64,000 bases of DNA from Streptomyces sp. AC555_RSS877 (GTDB taxonomy: Bacteria > Actinomycetota > Actinomycetes > Streptomycetales > Streptomycetaceae), in assembly GCF_019049245.1 (NCBI RefSeq), contig NZ_JAGMUK010000064.1, positions 124,001-188,000 on the forward strand. Direction: 5' to 3'. The notes beneath the pieces were generated by a model. That model was not told the origin of the DNA and made no database searches. It saw nothing but the letters and a program-made list of their open reading frames with translations. Shown piece after piece: positions 41,996 to 51,074 of the stretch; the first letter of the stretch is position 1; each line of letters opens with the position of its first letter. Position numbers and translations under genes: made by a program.

Positions 41996-43501
41996 TCAGA
42001 GGGCCGCCGCCCCGTCCTTGATCCCGTTCCAGAACTCGGGCAGTTCCGCCTCCACGGCCGCCGCCCGCTGTTCCTCCCGTCCGTAGAGCAGCCCGTAGGT
42101 GAAGGCACTCTCCCCCGCCGCGTGCGCGACCGCGGACAGCTCGCGCAGGGTCTGGCGGGCCATCACGCTGTCCTGGTGGTCGCCGAGCAGGGTCTGCAGC
42201 GCCTTCATGGACTTGACCAGGTCCTTGGCCGGTGCGCCAAGGGCCGGGTGGGCCGTCTCCGCCGCGTAGCGGGTGCGCTTGGTCTTCTTGCGGGCCTCGT
42301 GCACGGCGACGTCCCGGTCGGGTCCCGGCGGCAGCTCCAGCGCCTGCCCGACGAGCCCGGAGACCTTGCCGAAGCCCTTCTTCACGGCCTTGGCGAGCAC
42401 CTTGCGGGGCTTCTTCCCGGCTGCGTCCCGCAGTGGCGGGTCGGCGATCAGCGCGTCCAGGGCGTCGAGCAGGGCCAGGTAGCGGCGGGAGTCCAGGACG
42501 CCGATCAGCCGGCCGCGTGCCCCGCCGTGTTCGGCGCTCGCCCAGCGGCCCAGCCGCTCGGCGACCGGGCCCGAGACCAGCGTGCCGGGCACGTCGGCGA
42601 GGGCCGCCGTCAGGCGTTCGGTCAGCACCTCGTGGTCCCGGTCCACGCCCAGCTCACCGGCCAGCCACTTCAGCTCCTCGCCGACCGGGTCGGTGACGCC
42701 CCGGTCGAGGACCGAGCCGTACGACCTGAAGGTGCTGCGCATGCGGCGGGTGGCGACGCGCATGCTGTGCACGGAGTCCTCGACGTCCTGGCGTACGGCC
42801 GGGTCGAGCCCGACGATCGCGTCGCGCTGGGCGCGGACGTACGCGAGGACGTGGTCGCCCGCGGTCACCGGGTCCTTGGGTGAACCGGCGCGGCGCTTCT
42901 TCCCGGGTGCCGTCTCCGCGAGGGCCCGGGCCAGCTTCGACGAGGAGGCGGACGGCCGTACGCCCGCCTTGCGCAGCCGCTTCTCCACCTTGTCCAGGAA
43001 GACGGGGTCGCCGCCGTCGGCGAGTTCGACCTCGATCTCGGTCCACTGGGCGACGCCGTCTCCCCCGGTCAGCCGCTGGGCGTGGACGGCGTCCACGCTG
43101 ACCTCGGCGAGCAGCCGTCCCTGGGCGTCGAGGAGGTCGCGCACGTCGCGGCCCGAGCGCAGCCGGACCGCGGGCCGCAGCTCGGCGTCCCGGACCCGGG
43201 AGCGGACGAGCCCGGCGAGTTCGTCGGGGAGGGTGTCGGAGAGCGGGGCCTGGATCTCGTCGCGCACGCCCGGGGCGACGGGGAACTTCAGGTGCCAGCC
43301 CGCGTCGGAGCCGCCGGTGCGGCGGCGCAGGGTGATCGAGGACGCGGCGAGGCGTTCGTCGGGGGTGTCGTAGTAGGTGGCGTCCAGTTCGGTGACGCCC
43401 TTGTCGAGGACGGTCGCCACGCCGGCGACGCCGGTGAGATCGGGCAGCCCGCTGTCGTCGGATTCGTACTTGCGCTCGATCTCGCGTTTCGTGGCCGCCA
43501 T
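41996..43501 (-). CDS. CYTH and CHAD domain-containing protein
   Basis: 501 residues. Residues 1 to about 195 are a CYTH (triphosphate tunnel) domain, starting with EIERKYESDDSGLPDL (the ExExK motif as EIERK) and ITLRRRTGGSDAGWHLKFP. Residues about 215-495 are a CHAD domain with conserved histidines and basic residues (VHSMRVATRRMRSTFRSYG, VHEARKKTKRTRYAAE), known to bind polyphosphate. The pair probably acts on or senses inorganic polyphosphate or triphosphate. The ATG lies six bases after TAGATT, so the mRNA is likely leaderless. It sits between the radical SAM gene and rodA, all on one strand. Confidence 0.9.
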   Translation of the reverse strand: MAATKREIERKYESDDSGLPDLTGVAGVATVLDKGVTELDATYYDTPDERLAASSITLRRRTGGSDAGWHLKFPVAPGVRDEIQAPLSDTLPDELAGLVRSRVRDAELRPAVRLRSGRDVRDLLDAQGRLLAEVSVDAVHAQRLTGGDGVAQWTEIEVELADGGDPVFLDKVEKRLRKAGVRPSASSSKLARALAETAPGKKRRAGSPKDPVTAGDHVLAYVRAQRDAIVGLDPAVRQDVEDSVHSMRVATRRMRSTFRSYGSVLDRGVTDPVGEELKWLAGELGVDRDHEVLTERLTAALADVPGTLVSGPVAERLGRWASAEHGGARGRLIGVLDSRRYLALLDALDALIADPPLRDAAGKKPRKVLAKAVKKGFGKVSGLVGQALELPPGPDRDVAVHEARKKTKRTRYAAETAHPALGAPAKDLVKSMKALQTLLGDHQDSVMARQTLRELSAVAHAAGESAFTYGLLYGREEQRAAAVEAELPEFWNGIKDGAAAL

Positions 43502-43507
43502 GACCCG

Positions 43508-43513
43508 AATCTA
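43508..43513 (-). promoter_or_regulatory. -10 box (TAGATT) of the CYTH-CHAD gene
   Basis: TAGATT six bases before the ATG and no Shine-Dalgarno sequence; leaderless transcription predicted. The -35 region is weak. Confidence 0.4.
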
Positions 43514-43556
43514 GTCGCAGTCGGGGCGGTACGGCAGGGGGCCGCCCGCCCGACCA

Positions 43557-44756
43557 CTATGCCGACATCGGCCGTTGCACCCGGATCGACTGCAGCAGCC
43601 CCACCGCCACCCACACCGCGAACATCGACGAGCCGCCGTACGACACGAACGGCAGCGGCAGACCGGTGACCGGCATGATGCCGAGGGTCATGCCGATGTT
43701 CTCGAAGGACTGGAAGGCGAACCAGGCCACGATGCCGGCGGCGACGATCGTGCCGTACAGCTCGGTCGTCTCGCGGGCGATGCGGCAGGCCCGCCACAGC
43801 AGCACACCCAGCAGCACGATGATCAGGCCGCCGCCGACGAAGCCCAGCTCCTCGCCCGCGACCGTGAACACGAAGTCGGTCTGCTGCTCGGGCACGAACT
43901 GGCCCGTGGTCTGCGAACCCTGGAAGAGGCCCGAGCCGGTCAGACCGCCCGAGCCGATCGCGATGCGGGCCTGGTTGGTGTTGTAGCCGACACCGGCCGG
44001 GTCCAGGCTCGGGTTGGCGAAGGCGGCGAAGCGGGCGATCTGGTACTCGTCCAGGATGTGCAGCTGCCAGACGGTGATCGCGCCGGCGGCTCCCGCGCTC
44101 AGCAGCCCGAACACCCAGCGGTTCGAGGCGCCGGAGGCGAGCAGCACGCCCAGCACGATGATGACCATGACCATGACCGACCCGAGGTCGGGCATCAGCA
44201 TCACGATCAGCATCGGTACGGCGGCCAGTCCGAGCGCCTGGAGCACGGTGCGGTGGTCGGGGTGGGGCTTGTCGCCCGCGTCGACCCGTGCGGCCAGCAG
44301 CATCGCCATGCCGAGAATGATCGTGATCTTCACGAACTCGGAGGGCTGGAGCGAGAAGCCGCCGCCGAGCACGATCCAGGAGTGGGCGCCGTTGACCGTC
44401 GTGCCGAGCGGCGTGAGCACCATCAGGATCAGGAACACCGAGATCCCGTACAGGAGCGGCACGGCCGTGCGCAGCGTGCGGTGGCCGAGCCACACCGTGC
44501 CGAGCATCAGGGCGAACCCGATGCCGGTGTTCATGAGGTGCCGGATCAGGAAGTAGTACGGGTCGCCCTGGTTGATGTCGGTGCGGTTGCGGGTCGCCGA
44601 GAAGACGAGGACCGAGCCGATGCCGGAGAGGGCCAGCGCCGCCAGCAGTATCGGCCAGTCCAGGCGGCGGGCCAGCGAGTCACGGGCGAACAGGCGGGTC
44701 CAGCCCGCGCGTTCGGGCCCGTATCCGGAGACCTGGAAGGTGTTGGCGCCGGTCAT
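43557..44756 (-). CDS. rodA: RodA/FtsW-family peptidoglycan polymerase (SEDS)
   Basis: 399 residues, starting at an ATG that overlaps the pbp2 stop (ATGA). About ten membrane helices; the SEDS signatures are VNGAHSWIVLGGGFSLQPSEFVKI (catalytic loop region), LMPDLGSVMVM, GSGGLTGSGLFQGSQT, FVPEQQTDFVFTVAGEELGF and LPFVSYGGSSMFA. RodA polymerises lipid II with its partner PBP2, encoded just upstream. Named sfr in S. coelicolor (SCO2607), where the mre cluster serves spore-wall formation. Confidence 0.96.
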   Translation of the reverse strand: MTGANTFQVSGYGPERAGWTRLFARDSLARRLDWPILLAALALSGIGSVLVFSATRNRTDINQGDPYYFLIRHLMNTGIGFALMLGTVWLGHRTLRTAVPLLYGISVFLILMVLTPLGTTVNGAHSWIVLGGGFSLQPSEFVKITIILGMAMLLAARVDAGDKPHPDHRTVLQALGLAAVPMLIVMLMPDLGSVMVMVIIVLGVLLASGASNRWVFGLLSAGAAGAITVWQLHILDEYQIARFAAFANPSLDPAGVGYNTNQARIAIGSGGLTGSGLFQGSQTTGQFVPEQQTDFVFTVAGEELGFVGGGLIIVLLGVLLWRACRIARETTELYGTIVAAGIVAWFAFQSFENIGMTLGIMPVTGLPLPFVSYGGSSMFAVWVAVGLLQSIRVQRPMSA

Positions 44757-46999
44757 GCGGGCATCCTCCGGCTTCCCTTCCGGCGCGGCCGGCGCCGGGT
44801 GTTCCGGTTGCCGGTGGCCGGCGTGTTCACGGTCGCCGCCAGCTGTGTCCCGTCCGGTGCGGCCTCGCCCTCCTGGCTCACCCGCTGGTCCTTCGCCGGG
44901 TCCTTGGCGACCTTCGGGGACTTGATCATCCCGTCGGTCTGGACCTTGGGCAGGTTCTTCTGCGGGGTCGGCAGCAGCGCGTTCTTCGGGTTGATCGTGC
45001 CGTCGTCGGCCACGCCGTACAGCGCGTTGTAGATCTTGCGCACGGCGGGGCCCGAGGCGCCGGAGCCCGTGCCACCCTGGGAGATCGTCATGACGACCGT
45101 GTAGTCCTTGGTGTACGTGGTGAACCACGAGGTGGTCTGCTTGCCGTAGACCTCGGCCGTACCCGTCTTGGCGTGCATCGGGATCTTGTCCTGCGGCCAG
45201 CCGCCGAACCGCCAGGCGGCGGTACCGCGGGTCGCGACTCCTTCGAGGGCACCGTCTATCTCGCTGAGGGTCTTCTGCGTCATCGGCAGCTTGCCGTGCG
45301 CCTTCGGCTCGATCTCACGGACGGTCTTGCCGTCGGCGCTGACGATCGCCTTGCCGACGGTGGGGTCGTAGAGGGTGCCGCCGTTGGAGATCGCCCCGTA
45401 GATCGTCGCCATCTGGATCGGGGTGACGAGTGTGTCGCCCTGGCCGATGGAGTAGTTGACGGAGTCACCGGCGCGCAGCCTGTTGCCCTCCAGGCAGTTC
45501 TCGTACGCGATCTGCTCGGCGTACGTGCCGCCCTTCTTGCCGTACTTGCACCAGGCGTCCTTGTTGGCCTTCCAGTAGCTCTGCTTCCACTGGCGGTCGG
45601 GGATGCGGCCGGTGACCTCGTTGGGGAGGTCGATGCCGGTCTCCTTGCCGAGGCCGAACTGGTGCGCGGTCTTGTAGAACCAGTCGCCGGGGTTCTTCTT
45701 GGGCTTGTTGCCGCCGTCCTTCTGCCACTCCTGGTGGGAGAGGCGGTAGAAGACGGTGTCGCAGGAGACCTCCAGGGCGCGGCCGAGGCTGATCGGGCCG
45801 TATCCCTTGGACTCGAAGTTCTTGAAGACCTGGCCGCCGATCGAGTACGAGCTGGAGCACTGGTAGGGGCCGTTGAAGGAGTAGCCGGCGTTGACCGCGG
45901 CGGCGGTCGGGATGACCTTGAAGACGGAGCCGGGAGCGGACTGGCCCTGGATCGCGCGGTTCAGCAGCGGGTAGTTGGACTTCTTGCCGGTGAGCTGGGT
46001 GTAGTCCTTGGCGGAGATGCCGCCGACCCAGGCGTTCGGGTCGTACGTCGGGTTGGACGCCATGGCGACCACGCGGCCGGTCTTGGACTCCATCACCACG
46101 ACGGCGCCGGAGTCCGCCTTGTAGTTCTCGCCGGTGTTCTTGTCGTACGCCTTGCGGGCCTCCTTCATGGCGTCGTTCAGCTCGTACTCCGCGACGCGCT
46201 GAACGCGGGCGTCGATGCTGGTGACGAGGGAGGAGCCGGGCTGGGCGGGGTCGGCCTCGGCCTCGCCGATGACCCGGCCGAGGTTGTCGACCTCGTAGCG
46301 GGTGACGCCCGCCTTGCCGCGCAGCTGCTTGTCGTACTGGCGCTCCAGACCCGAGCGGCCGACCTGGTCGGAGCGCAGGTAGGGCGAGTCGGTGTCCTGG
46401 GCCTTGGTGATCTCCTCGTCGGTGACGGGCGAGAGGTAGCCGAGGACCTGGGCGGTGTTGGCCTTGCCGGGGGCGGCGTAGCGGCGCACGGCCTCCGGCT
46501 CGGCGGTGATGCCGGGGAAGTCCTCGGCGCGCTCCCGGATCTGCAGGGCCTGCTTGGCGGTGGCCTCGTCGGTGATGGGGATCGGCTGGTACGGCGAGCC
46601 GTTCCAGCAGGGCTGCGGCGTCTTGGAGTCGCACAGCCGGACCTTCTCCATGACCTCCTGGGGCGTCATGCCCAGCACGCCGGCCAGTTTGGCGAGGACG
46701 GCCTTGCCGTCGTCCTTCATCTTCAGCAGGTCGGTGCGGGAGGCGGAGACGACGAGCCGGGTCTCGTTGTCGGCGAGCGGAACCCCGCGCGCGTCCAGGA
46801 TCGAGCCGCGTACGGCAGGCTCCACGACCTGCTGGACGTGGTTGCCGGACGCCTCCTTGGCGTACTCGTCGCCCTCCCGGATCTGCAGGTACCACAGGCG
46901 TCCGCCGAGGGTGCCGAGCAGGGAGAGGACGAGGATCTGGATGACGACGAGCCGGATCTGGACCCGTGGGGTCCGGCCGGTCTCGGGAATGTTGGTCAT
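44753..46999 (-). CDS. mrdA: Penicillin-binding protein 2 (class B transpeptidase)
   Basis: 748 residues with one N-terminal membrane helix (about 18-38). The PBP dimerisation region starts at RGSILDARGVPLADN; the transpeptidase has SAPGSVFK (catalytic serine, about 355-362), SVN (about 513) and KTGTAE (about 615). It crosslinks peptidoglycan with RodA in the MreB complex. The C terminus is a long Pro/Lys/Arg-rich tail (NRNTRRRPRRKGSRRMPA), unusual for PBP2, which would lie outside the cell. A 144-base gap with an AT-rich stretch separates it from mreD and may contain its own promoter. Confidence 0.96.
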   Translation of the reverse strand: MTNIPETGRTPRVQIRLVVIQILVLSLLGTLGGRLWYLQIREGDEYAKEASGNHVQQVVEPAVRGSILDARGVPLADNETRLVVSASRTDLLKMKDDGKAVLAKLAGVLGMTPQEVMEKVRLCDSKTPQPCWNGSPYQPIPITDEATAKQALQIRERAEDFPGITAEPEAVRRYAAPGKANTAQVLGYLSPVTDEEITKAQDTDSPYLRSDQVGRSGLERQYDKQLRGKAGVTRYEVDNLGRVIGEAEADPAQPGSSLVTSIDARVQRVAEYELNDAMKEARKAYDKNTGENYKADSGAVVVMESKTGRVVAMASNPTYDPNAWVGGISAKDYTQLTGKKSNYPLLNRAIQGQSAPGSVFKVIPTAAAVNAGYSFNGPYQCSSSYSIGGQVFKNFESKGYGPISLGRALEVSCDTVFYRLSHQEWQKDGGNKPKKNPGDWFYKTAHQFGLGKETGIDLPNEVTGRIPDRQWKQSYWKANKDAWCKYGKKGGTYAEQIAYENCLEGNRLRAGDSVNYSIGQGDTLVTPIQMATIYGAISNGGTLYDPTVGKAIVSADGKTVREIEPKAHGKLPMTQKTLSEIDGALEGVATRGTAAWRFGGWPQDKIPMHAKTGTAEVYGKQTTSWFTTYTKDYTVVMTISQGGTGSGASGPAVRKIYNALYGVADDGTINPKNALLPTPQKNLPKVQTDGMIKSPKVAKDPAKDQRVSQEGEAAPDGTQLAATVNTPATGNRNTRRRPRRKGSRRMPA

Positions 47000-47143
47000 G
47001 GGCGCGGCCCGTCCGTGGGAAGGGTGGCGGCGGGCGACGGGTGGGCGGTCACTGCGGCTGCCTCCCCCTCTCGGTGTGTGTATGTGTCATATACGGCGAA
47101 CCTGTGAGCCCCTGCGTCGGTCCGGGGGCCGACTCCCGAGCGC

Positions 47144-47821
47144 TCACAGTCGCTTGACTCCCTTGATGCGTCCCGCACGCGCCGTGCGGGCCCGGGCGGC
47201 CTTCACCTTCAGTCCGCCGAGGCCGTTGCGCTGTCCCCCGATCCGCAGGCCCGTGCCCGAGATCCAGCCGGAGGAGATGTCGGTGGCCTTGGCGGCGGAG
47301 TTGGTGTCGGCGAGCGGGTCGTTCTCCGCTCTGCGGGCCAGCGCCATGACGCCGGGGACGACGAACGGGGCGAGCAGCAGGTCGTACAGGGCGGCCGTGA
47401 ACAGCAGGCTGCCGAGGCCGACATGACGGGCGGCGGTGTCGCCGACGAGGGCGCCGACACCGGCGTACAGCAGGGTGGTGCCGACGGCGGCGGCGACCAC
47501 GACGAGCATGGGGCCGGTGGCCGACTTCAGCCGGCCGTTGTCCGGTTTCGCCAGGCCCGCGAGGTAGCCGATGACGCACAGCACGAGGGCGTAGCGTCCG
47601 GCCGCGTGGTCGGCGGGCGGGGCGAGGTCGGCGAGGAGACCCGCGCCGAACCCGACGAGGGCGCCGCCGACATGGCCGTACACCATGGCCAGGCCCAGGA
47701 CGGTGAGCAGCAGCAGGTCGGGGACGGCGCCCGGCAGGTGCAGGCGGGCCAGGACGCTCACCTGGAGGACCAGGGCGACGACGACCAGGGAAGTGGACAG
47801 CAGGATCCGGTTGACGCGCAT
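47144..47821 (-). CDS. mreD: Rod shape-determining membrane protein MreD
   Basis: 225 residues, ATG ten bases after AGGAG, 12 bases behind mreC. Five hydrophobic helices (SLVVVALVLQVSVLA, LLLLTVLGLAMVYG, YALVLCVIGYLAGL, LVVVAAAVGTTLL, FVVPGVMALA), then a 55-residue basic cytoplasmic tail (GGLKVKAARARTARAGRIKGVKRL) longer than in MreD of rods. It links the cytoplasmic MreB filament to the outer MreC/PBP2 part. Confidence 0.93.
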   Translation of the reverse strand: MRVNRILLSTSLVVVALVLQVSVLARLHLPGAVPDLLLLTVLGLAMVYGHVGGALVGFGAGLLADLAPPADHAAGRYALVLCVIGYLAGLAKPDNGRLKSATGPMLVVVAAAVGTTLLYAGVGALVGDTAARHVGLGSLLFTAALYDLLLAPFVVPGVMALARRAENDPLADTNSAAKATDISSGWISGTGLRIGGQRNGLGGLKVKAARARTARAGRIKGVKRL

Positions 47822-47833
47822 GGGCTACAGCTC

Positions 47834-48781
47834 CTACTGCTCTTGCTGGATCTGGCCGTCGACCGGCGCGCCCGCGGACGGGGTGACGGTCACCGTCACG
47901 GTCGGCGTGGGGGTCGGCTTGGGCTTGGCTGGCAGCACCGTGTCGCGCGGGTCCTTCTTCGGGGCCTCGACGACGACACCGACGATGTCGAGCTTGGAGA
48001 AGCTGACGTACGGCGTGACGTAGAGGGTGCGGGTGAGGTCGCCGGCGGAGGGGTCGACGCGGGAGACCACGCCGACCGGCACGCCGGGCACGAAGGGCTT
48101 GTCGGCCTGCGAGCCGAAGGTGACCAGTCGGTCGCCCTTCTTGATCTCGGCCTTGCCGTTGAGGAGTTCGACGCGCAGCGGGCGGTCGCCCTGCCCGGAG
48201 GCGAAGCCGAGTTCGTCGCCGGCCTCCATCCGGGTGCCGACGGTGAAGTCGGGGTCGTTGGCGAGCAGCACGGTGGCGATGTCGGGGCCGACGGTGGTCA
48301 CGCGCCCGACCAGCCCGTCGCCGTTGACGACGGTCATGTCGCGGGTGATGCCGTCGTTGGCGCCGACGTCGATGGTGATGGTCCAGGAGAAGCCCTGGGC
48401 CGCGCCTATGGCGATGACCTGGGCGCCCTTGATGCCGTACTGGCCGGCGCCCGAGAGCTTCAGCATCTTGTCGAGCTGGGCCAGGCGGCTGCGGCTGCGG
48501 TCGTCGCTGCCGAGCTTCGCCTCGAGGGCCGCGTTCTCCTTCTCCAGCTCGGCGAGCCGGTCGTGCCGCTCGCCCGAGTCACGGATGGCCGATACGGCGT
48601 TGCCGACCGGGTCGACCGCGGCCGACACCCCGTCCTCGATCGGGCCGAACACCGTGGCCGCGCCCTGTCGGGCACCGTCGACCGGTGAATCCTCCCCACC
48701 GCGGATGTCCACCGTGATCAGCGCGAACGCGATGGCGACCAGCAGCACCAGGAGCAGCCGGCTCTCTCGTGTGTCCCTCAC
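47834..48781 (-). CDS. mreC: Rod shape-determining protein MreC
   Basis: 315 residues. A signal-anchor helix (LLLVLLVAIAFALITV, about 9-24), a coiled coil (RHDRLAELEKENAALEAKLGSDDRSRSRLAQLDKML, about 73-108) and the beta-rich MreC domain (IDVGANDGITRDMTVVNGDGLVGRV, GFASGQGDRPLRVELL) follow. It scaffolds PBP2/RodA outside the membrane. The C-terminal 40 residues are Pro/Thr-rich (KPKPTPTPTVTVTVTPS), a disordered tail seen in Streptomyces. The start GTG has no close ribosome-binding site. A strong hairpin separates it from mreB. Confidence 0.95.
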   Translation of the reverse strand: MRDTRESRLLLVLLVAIAFALITVDIRGGEDSPVDGARQGAATVFGPIEDGVSAAVDPVGNAVSAIRDSGERHDRLAELEKENAALEAKLGSDDRSRSRLAQLDKMLKLSGAGQYGIKGAQVIAIGAAQGFSWTITIDVGANDGITRDMTVVNGDGLVGRVTTVGPDIATVLLANDPDFTVGTRMEAGDELGFASGQGDRPLRVELLNGKAEIKKGDRLVTFGSQADKPFVPGVPVGVVSRVDPSAGDLTRTLYVTPYVSFSKLDIVGVVVEAPKKDPRDTVLPAKPKPTPTPTVTVTVTPSAGAPVDGQIQQEQ

Positions 48782-48890
48782 GTGCGGCGGCCGTGCCCTT
48801 CCTCATAGGAATTCGTGTGCAATGTTTACGTGTTGGCGCTTATGGGGCGTGTCGATGCTTATGGGCGAGCTTATGCCTCCATATCAACGA

Positions 48891-48926
48891 TCCGCCGTAC
48901 GAGAGGAGATCATCTCGTACGGCGGA
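48891..48926 (-). terminator. Hairpin between mreB and mreC
   Basis: A perfect 14-bp stem (TCCGCCGTACGAGA and its complement) with an 8-base loop, 14 bases behind the mreB stop and 109 before mreC. It should let mreB be made alone with only partial read-through into mreCD. Confidence 0.8.
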
Positions 48927-48940
48927 ATCGAAGAGTTACG

Positions 48941-49960
48941 TCATCTGCGCGGCTGGGCGTCCAGCACCTGCTGCAACGCCTCGAATTCCTCGACGCACTT
49001 TCCGGAACCGAGGGCCACGCTGTCCAGCGGGTCCTCGGCGATGTGGATCGGCATACCGGTCTCGCGCCGCAGCCGCTCGTCGAGGCCGCGCAGCAGCGCG
49101 CCGCCACCGGTCAGAACGATTCCGCGGTCCATGATGTCGCCGGACAGTTCCGGCGGGCACTTGTCGAGGGTCGTCTTGACGGCGTCCACGATCGCGTTGA
49201 CGGGCTCCTCGATCGCCTTGCGGACTTCGGCGGCCGAGATGACGACGGTCTTGGGCAGCCCGGAGACGAGGTCCCGGCCGCGGATTTCGGTGTGCTCGTC
49301 AGCGTCGAGGTCGTACGCCGAACCGATCGTGATCTTGATCTGTTCGGCCGTCCGCTCACCGAGGAGGAGGGAGTACTCCTTCTTGATGTGCTGGATGATC
49401 GCGTTGTCCAGCTCGTCGCCCGCCACCCGGATGGACTGGGCGGTGACGATGCCGCCGAGGGAGATGACCGCGACCTCCGTGGTGCCACCGCCGATGTCCA
49501 CCACCATGTTGCCCGTGGCCTCGTGGACCGGCAGGCCGGACCCGATGGCGGCCGCCATCGGCTCCTCGATGATGTGCACCTGACGGGCGCCGGCCTGGGA
49601 CGACGCCTCGATGACGGCGCGGCGCTCGACCCCCGTGATACCCGAGGGCACACAGACGACGACCCGCGGGCGAGCCAGATACCGCCGCTTGTGGATCTTC
49701 AGGATGAAGTAGCGGAGCATCCGCTCGGTGATCTCGAAGTCGGCGATCACGCCGTCCTTCAGCGGACGGACGGCAACGATGTTGCCCGGCGTGCGCCCGA
49801 TCATCTTCTTGGCTTCGGCGCCGACCGCGAGGATGCCACCGGTGTTGGTGTTGATCGCGACGACGGACGGCTCATTGAGTACGATCCCGCGACCCCTGAC
49901 GTACACCAGCGTGTTGGCGGTCCCGAGGTCGACAGCCATGTCACGGCCGATGAACGACAT
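48941..49960 (-). CDS. mreB: Actin-like cytoskeletal protein MreB
   Basis: 339 residues from MSFIGRDMAVDLGTANTLVYV; this ATG has GGGGAA four bases upstream, better than the ATG four codons earlier. Actin-fold ATP motifs are DLGTANTLVYV, VVDIGGGTTEVAVISLGG, EEPMAAAIGSG and VLTGGGALLRGL. MreB organises wall synthesis; in Streptomyces it acts in sporulating hyphae rather than in tip growth. The 269-base leader/promoter gap to ndk suits the several promoters described for mreB in S. coelicolor, but I could not pick a clear one. Confidence 0.97.
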   Translation of the reverse strand: MSFIGRDMAVDLGTANTLVYVRGRGIVLNEPSVVAINTNTGGILAVGAEAKKMIGRTPGNIVAVRPLKDGVIADFEITERMLRYFILKIHKRRYLARPRVVVCVPSGITGVERRAVIEASSQAGARQVHIIEEPMAAAIGSGLPVHEATGNMVVDIGGGTTEVAVISLGGIVTAQSIRVAGDELDNAIIQHIKKEYSLLLGERTAEQIKITIGSAYDLDADEHTEIRGRDLVSGLPKTVVISAAEVRKAIEEPVNAIVDAVKTTLDKCPPELSGDIMDRGIVLTGGGALLRGLDERLRRETGMPIHIAEDPLDSVALGSGKCVEEFEALQQVLDAQPRR

Positions 49961-50229
49961 TGAGTTCCCCATCAGGATTCGACTGGCCTTCCCAGGAGCT
50001 TTTTGAGGGCTTTTCAGGTCGGCGAAGGTGGGTGCGGTGACGTGAAGGCTTCCATCGTAGACGCGCCTTCGCGAACACTGCGTGAGGGTCTCCGCCATTG
50101 TCAGCAGATGCCGTGTGGGTTCGCTTGTGGAGACGGGCGTTCGGGGGGACTCGTTCCCTCGATCGCCACGCATATGCCAGAAAGTCCGGGGACAAAAGCC
50201 CCCAGACTCTCACTCATCCGCCGCAGGCG

Positions 50230-50643
50230 CTACGCGCGGCCGGGGAAGAAGATCTTCACCTCGCGTTCGGCGGACTCCTCGGAGTCGGACGCGTGGATCA
50301 GGTTCTCGCGCACGATCACGCCGTAGTCACCGCGGATCGAGCCCGGGGCGGCGGCGATCGGGTCGGTCGGACCGGCCAGCGCCCGCACACCCTCGATGAC
50401 CCGGTCACCCTCGACGATCAGCGCCACGACCGGACCGGAGGCCATGAACTCGACCAGCGGCTCGTAGAAGGGCTTGCCCTTGTGCTCGCCGTAGTGCTGC
50501 TCCAGCGTGTCGTGGTCCAGGGTGCGCAGCTCCAGCGCGGTGATCTGCCAGCCGGCCTTGCGCTCGATACGGCTGATGATCTCGCCGGTCAGGCCACGAC
50601 GAACGGCGTCGGGCTTGAGGAGGACGAGGGTGCGCTGGCTCAC
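50230..50643 (-). CDS. ndk: Nucleoside-diphosphate kinase
   Basis: 137 residues, GTG start after AAGGAG. LVLLKPDAVRRGLTGEII and the active-site NLIHASDSEESAEREV (phospho-histidine in NLIHASDS) are exact family features. It keeps (d)NTP pools balanced with ATP. TAATCT at 50683-50688 may be its -10 box. Confidence 0.98.
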   Translation of the reverse strand: MSQRTLVLLKPDAVRRGLTGEIISRIERKAGWQITALELRTLDHDTLEQHYGEHKGKPFYEPLVEFMASGPVVALIVEGDRVIEGVRALAGPTDPIAAAPGSIRGDYGVIVRENLIHASDSEESAEREVKIFFPGRA

Positions 50644-50709
50644 GACGGGGCTCCTTCGGATAAAGGATGGTGCGGGATGCTGAGATTACAGGGCGTGTCC
50701 GGCCCCTTG

Positions 50710-51066
50710 TTACGCAGCGTCAGGTGTAGAGGAGCCCGCCTGGGCGGCGAACCTCGCCTTCGCCTCGTCGATCTTGCGTCCGTAGTGCACGGACGCCCAC
50801 CACAGGGCCGCGAAGATCGCGCCCAGGAAGAACATCGTGGGGACGACGACCCCGGAGGCGATCAGGGCGATCTGGAGGACCCACCCCAGGGCCACGCCGC
50901 CGGGGCGGGTCACCATGCCGCACAGCACCAGGCACAGGAACATGGCCACGCCGCTGACCGTCCACACCGTCGTCGTGGACAGGTCGGGGTCCTTCATCGC
51001 GACCAGCGCGGCGAAGCCGATGATGAAGACCTCGCCGATCAGGGTCGAAGCACAGAGCGTACGCAT
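50710..51066 (-). CDS. DUF4233 family membrane protein
   Basis: 118 residues with four predicted helices: TLIGEVFIIGFAALVAM, TVWTVSGVAMFLCLVLCGMV, GWVLQIALIASGVVVPTMFFLGAIFAALWWASV, then a short charged tail (RKIDEAKARFAAQ). Its ATG is eight bases behind the folC stop, so translation is coupled to folC. A protein of this family always follows folC in streptomycetes as far as I recall (SCO2613). Function unknown. Confidence 0.85.
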   Translation of the reverse strand: MRTLCASTLIGEVFIIGFAALVAMKDPDLSTTTVWTVSGVAMFLCLVLCGMVTRPGGVALGWVLQIALIASGVVVPTMFFLGAIFAALWWASVHYGRKIDEAKARFAAQAGSSTPDAA

Positions 51067-51074
51067 ACGGAGTC

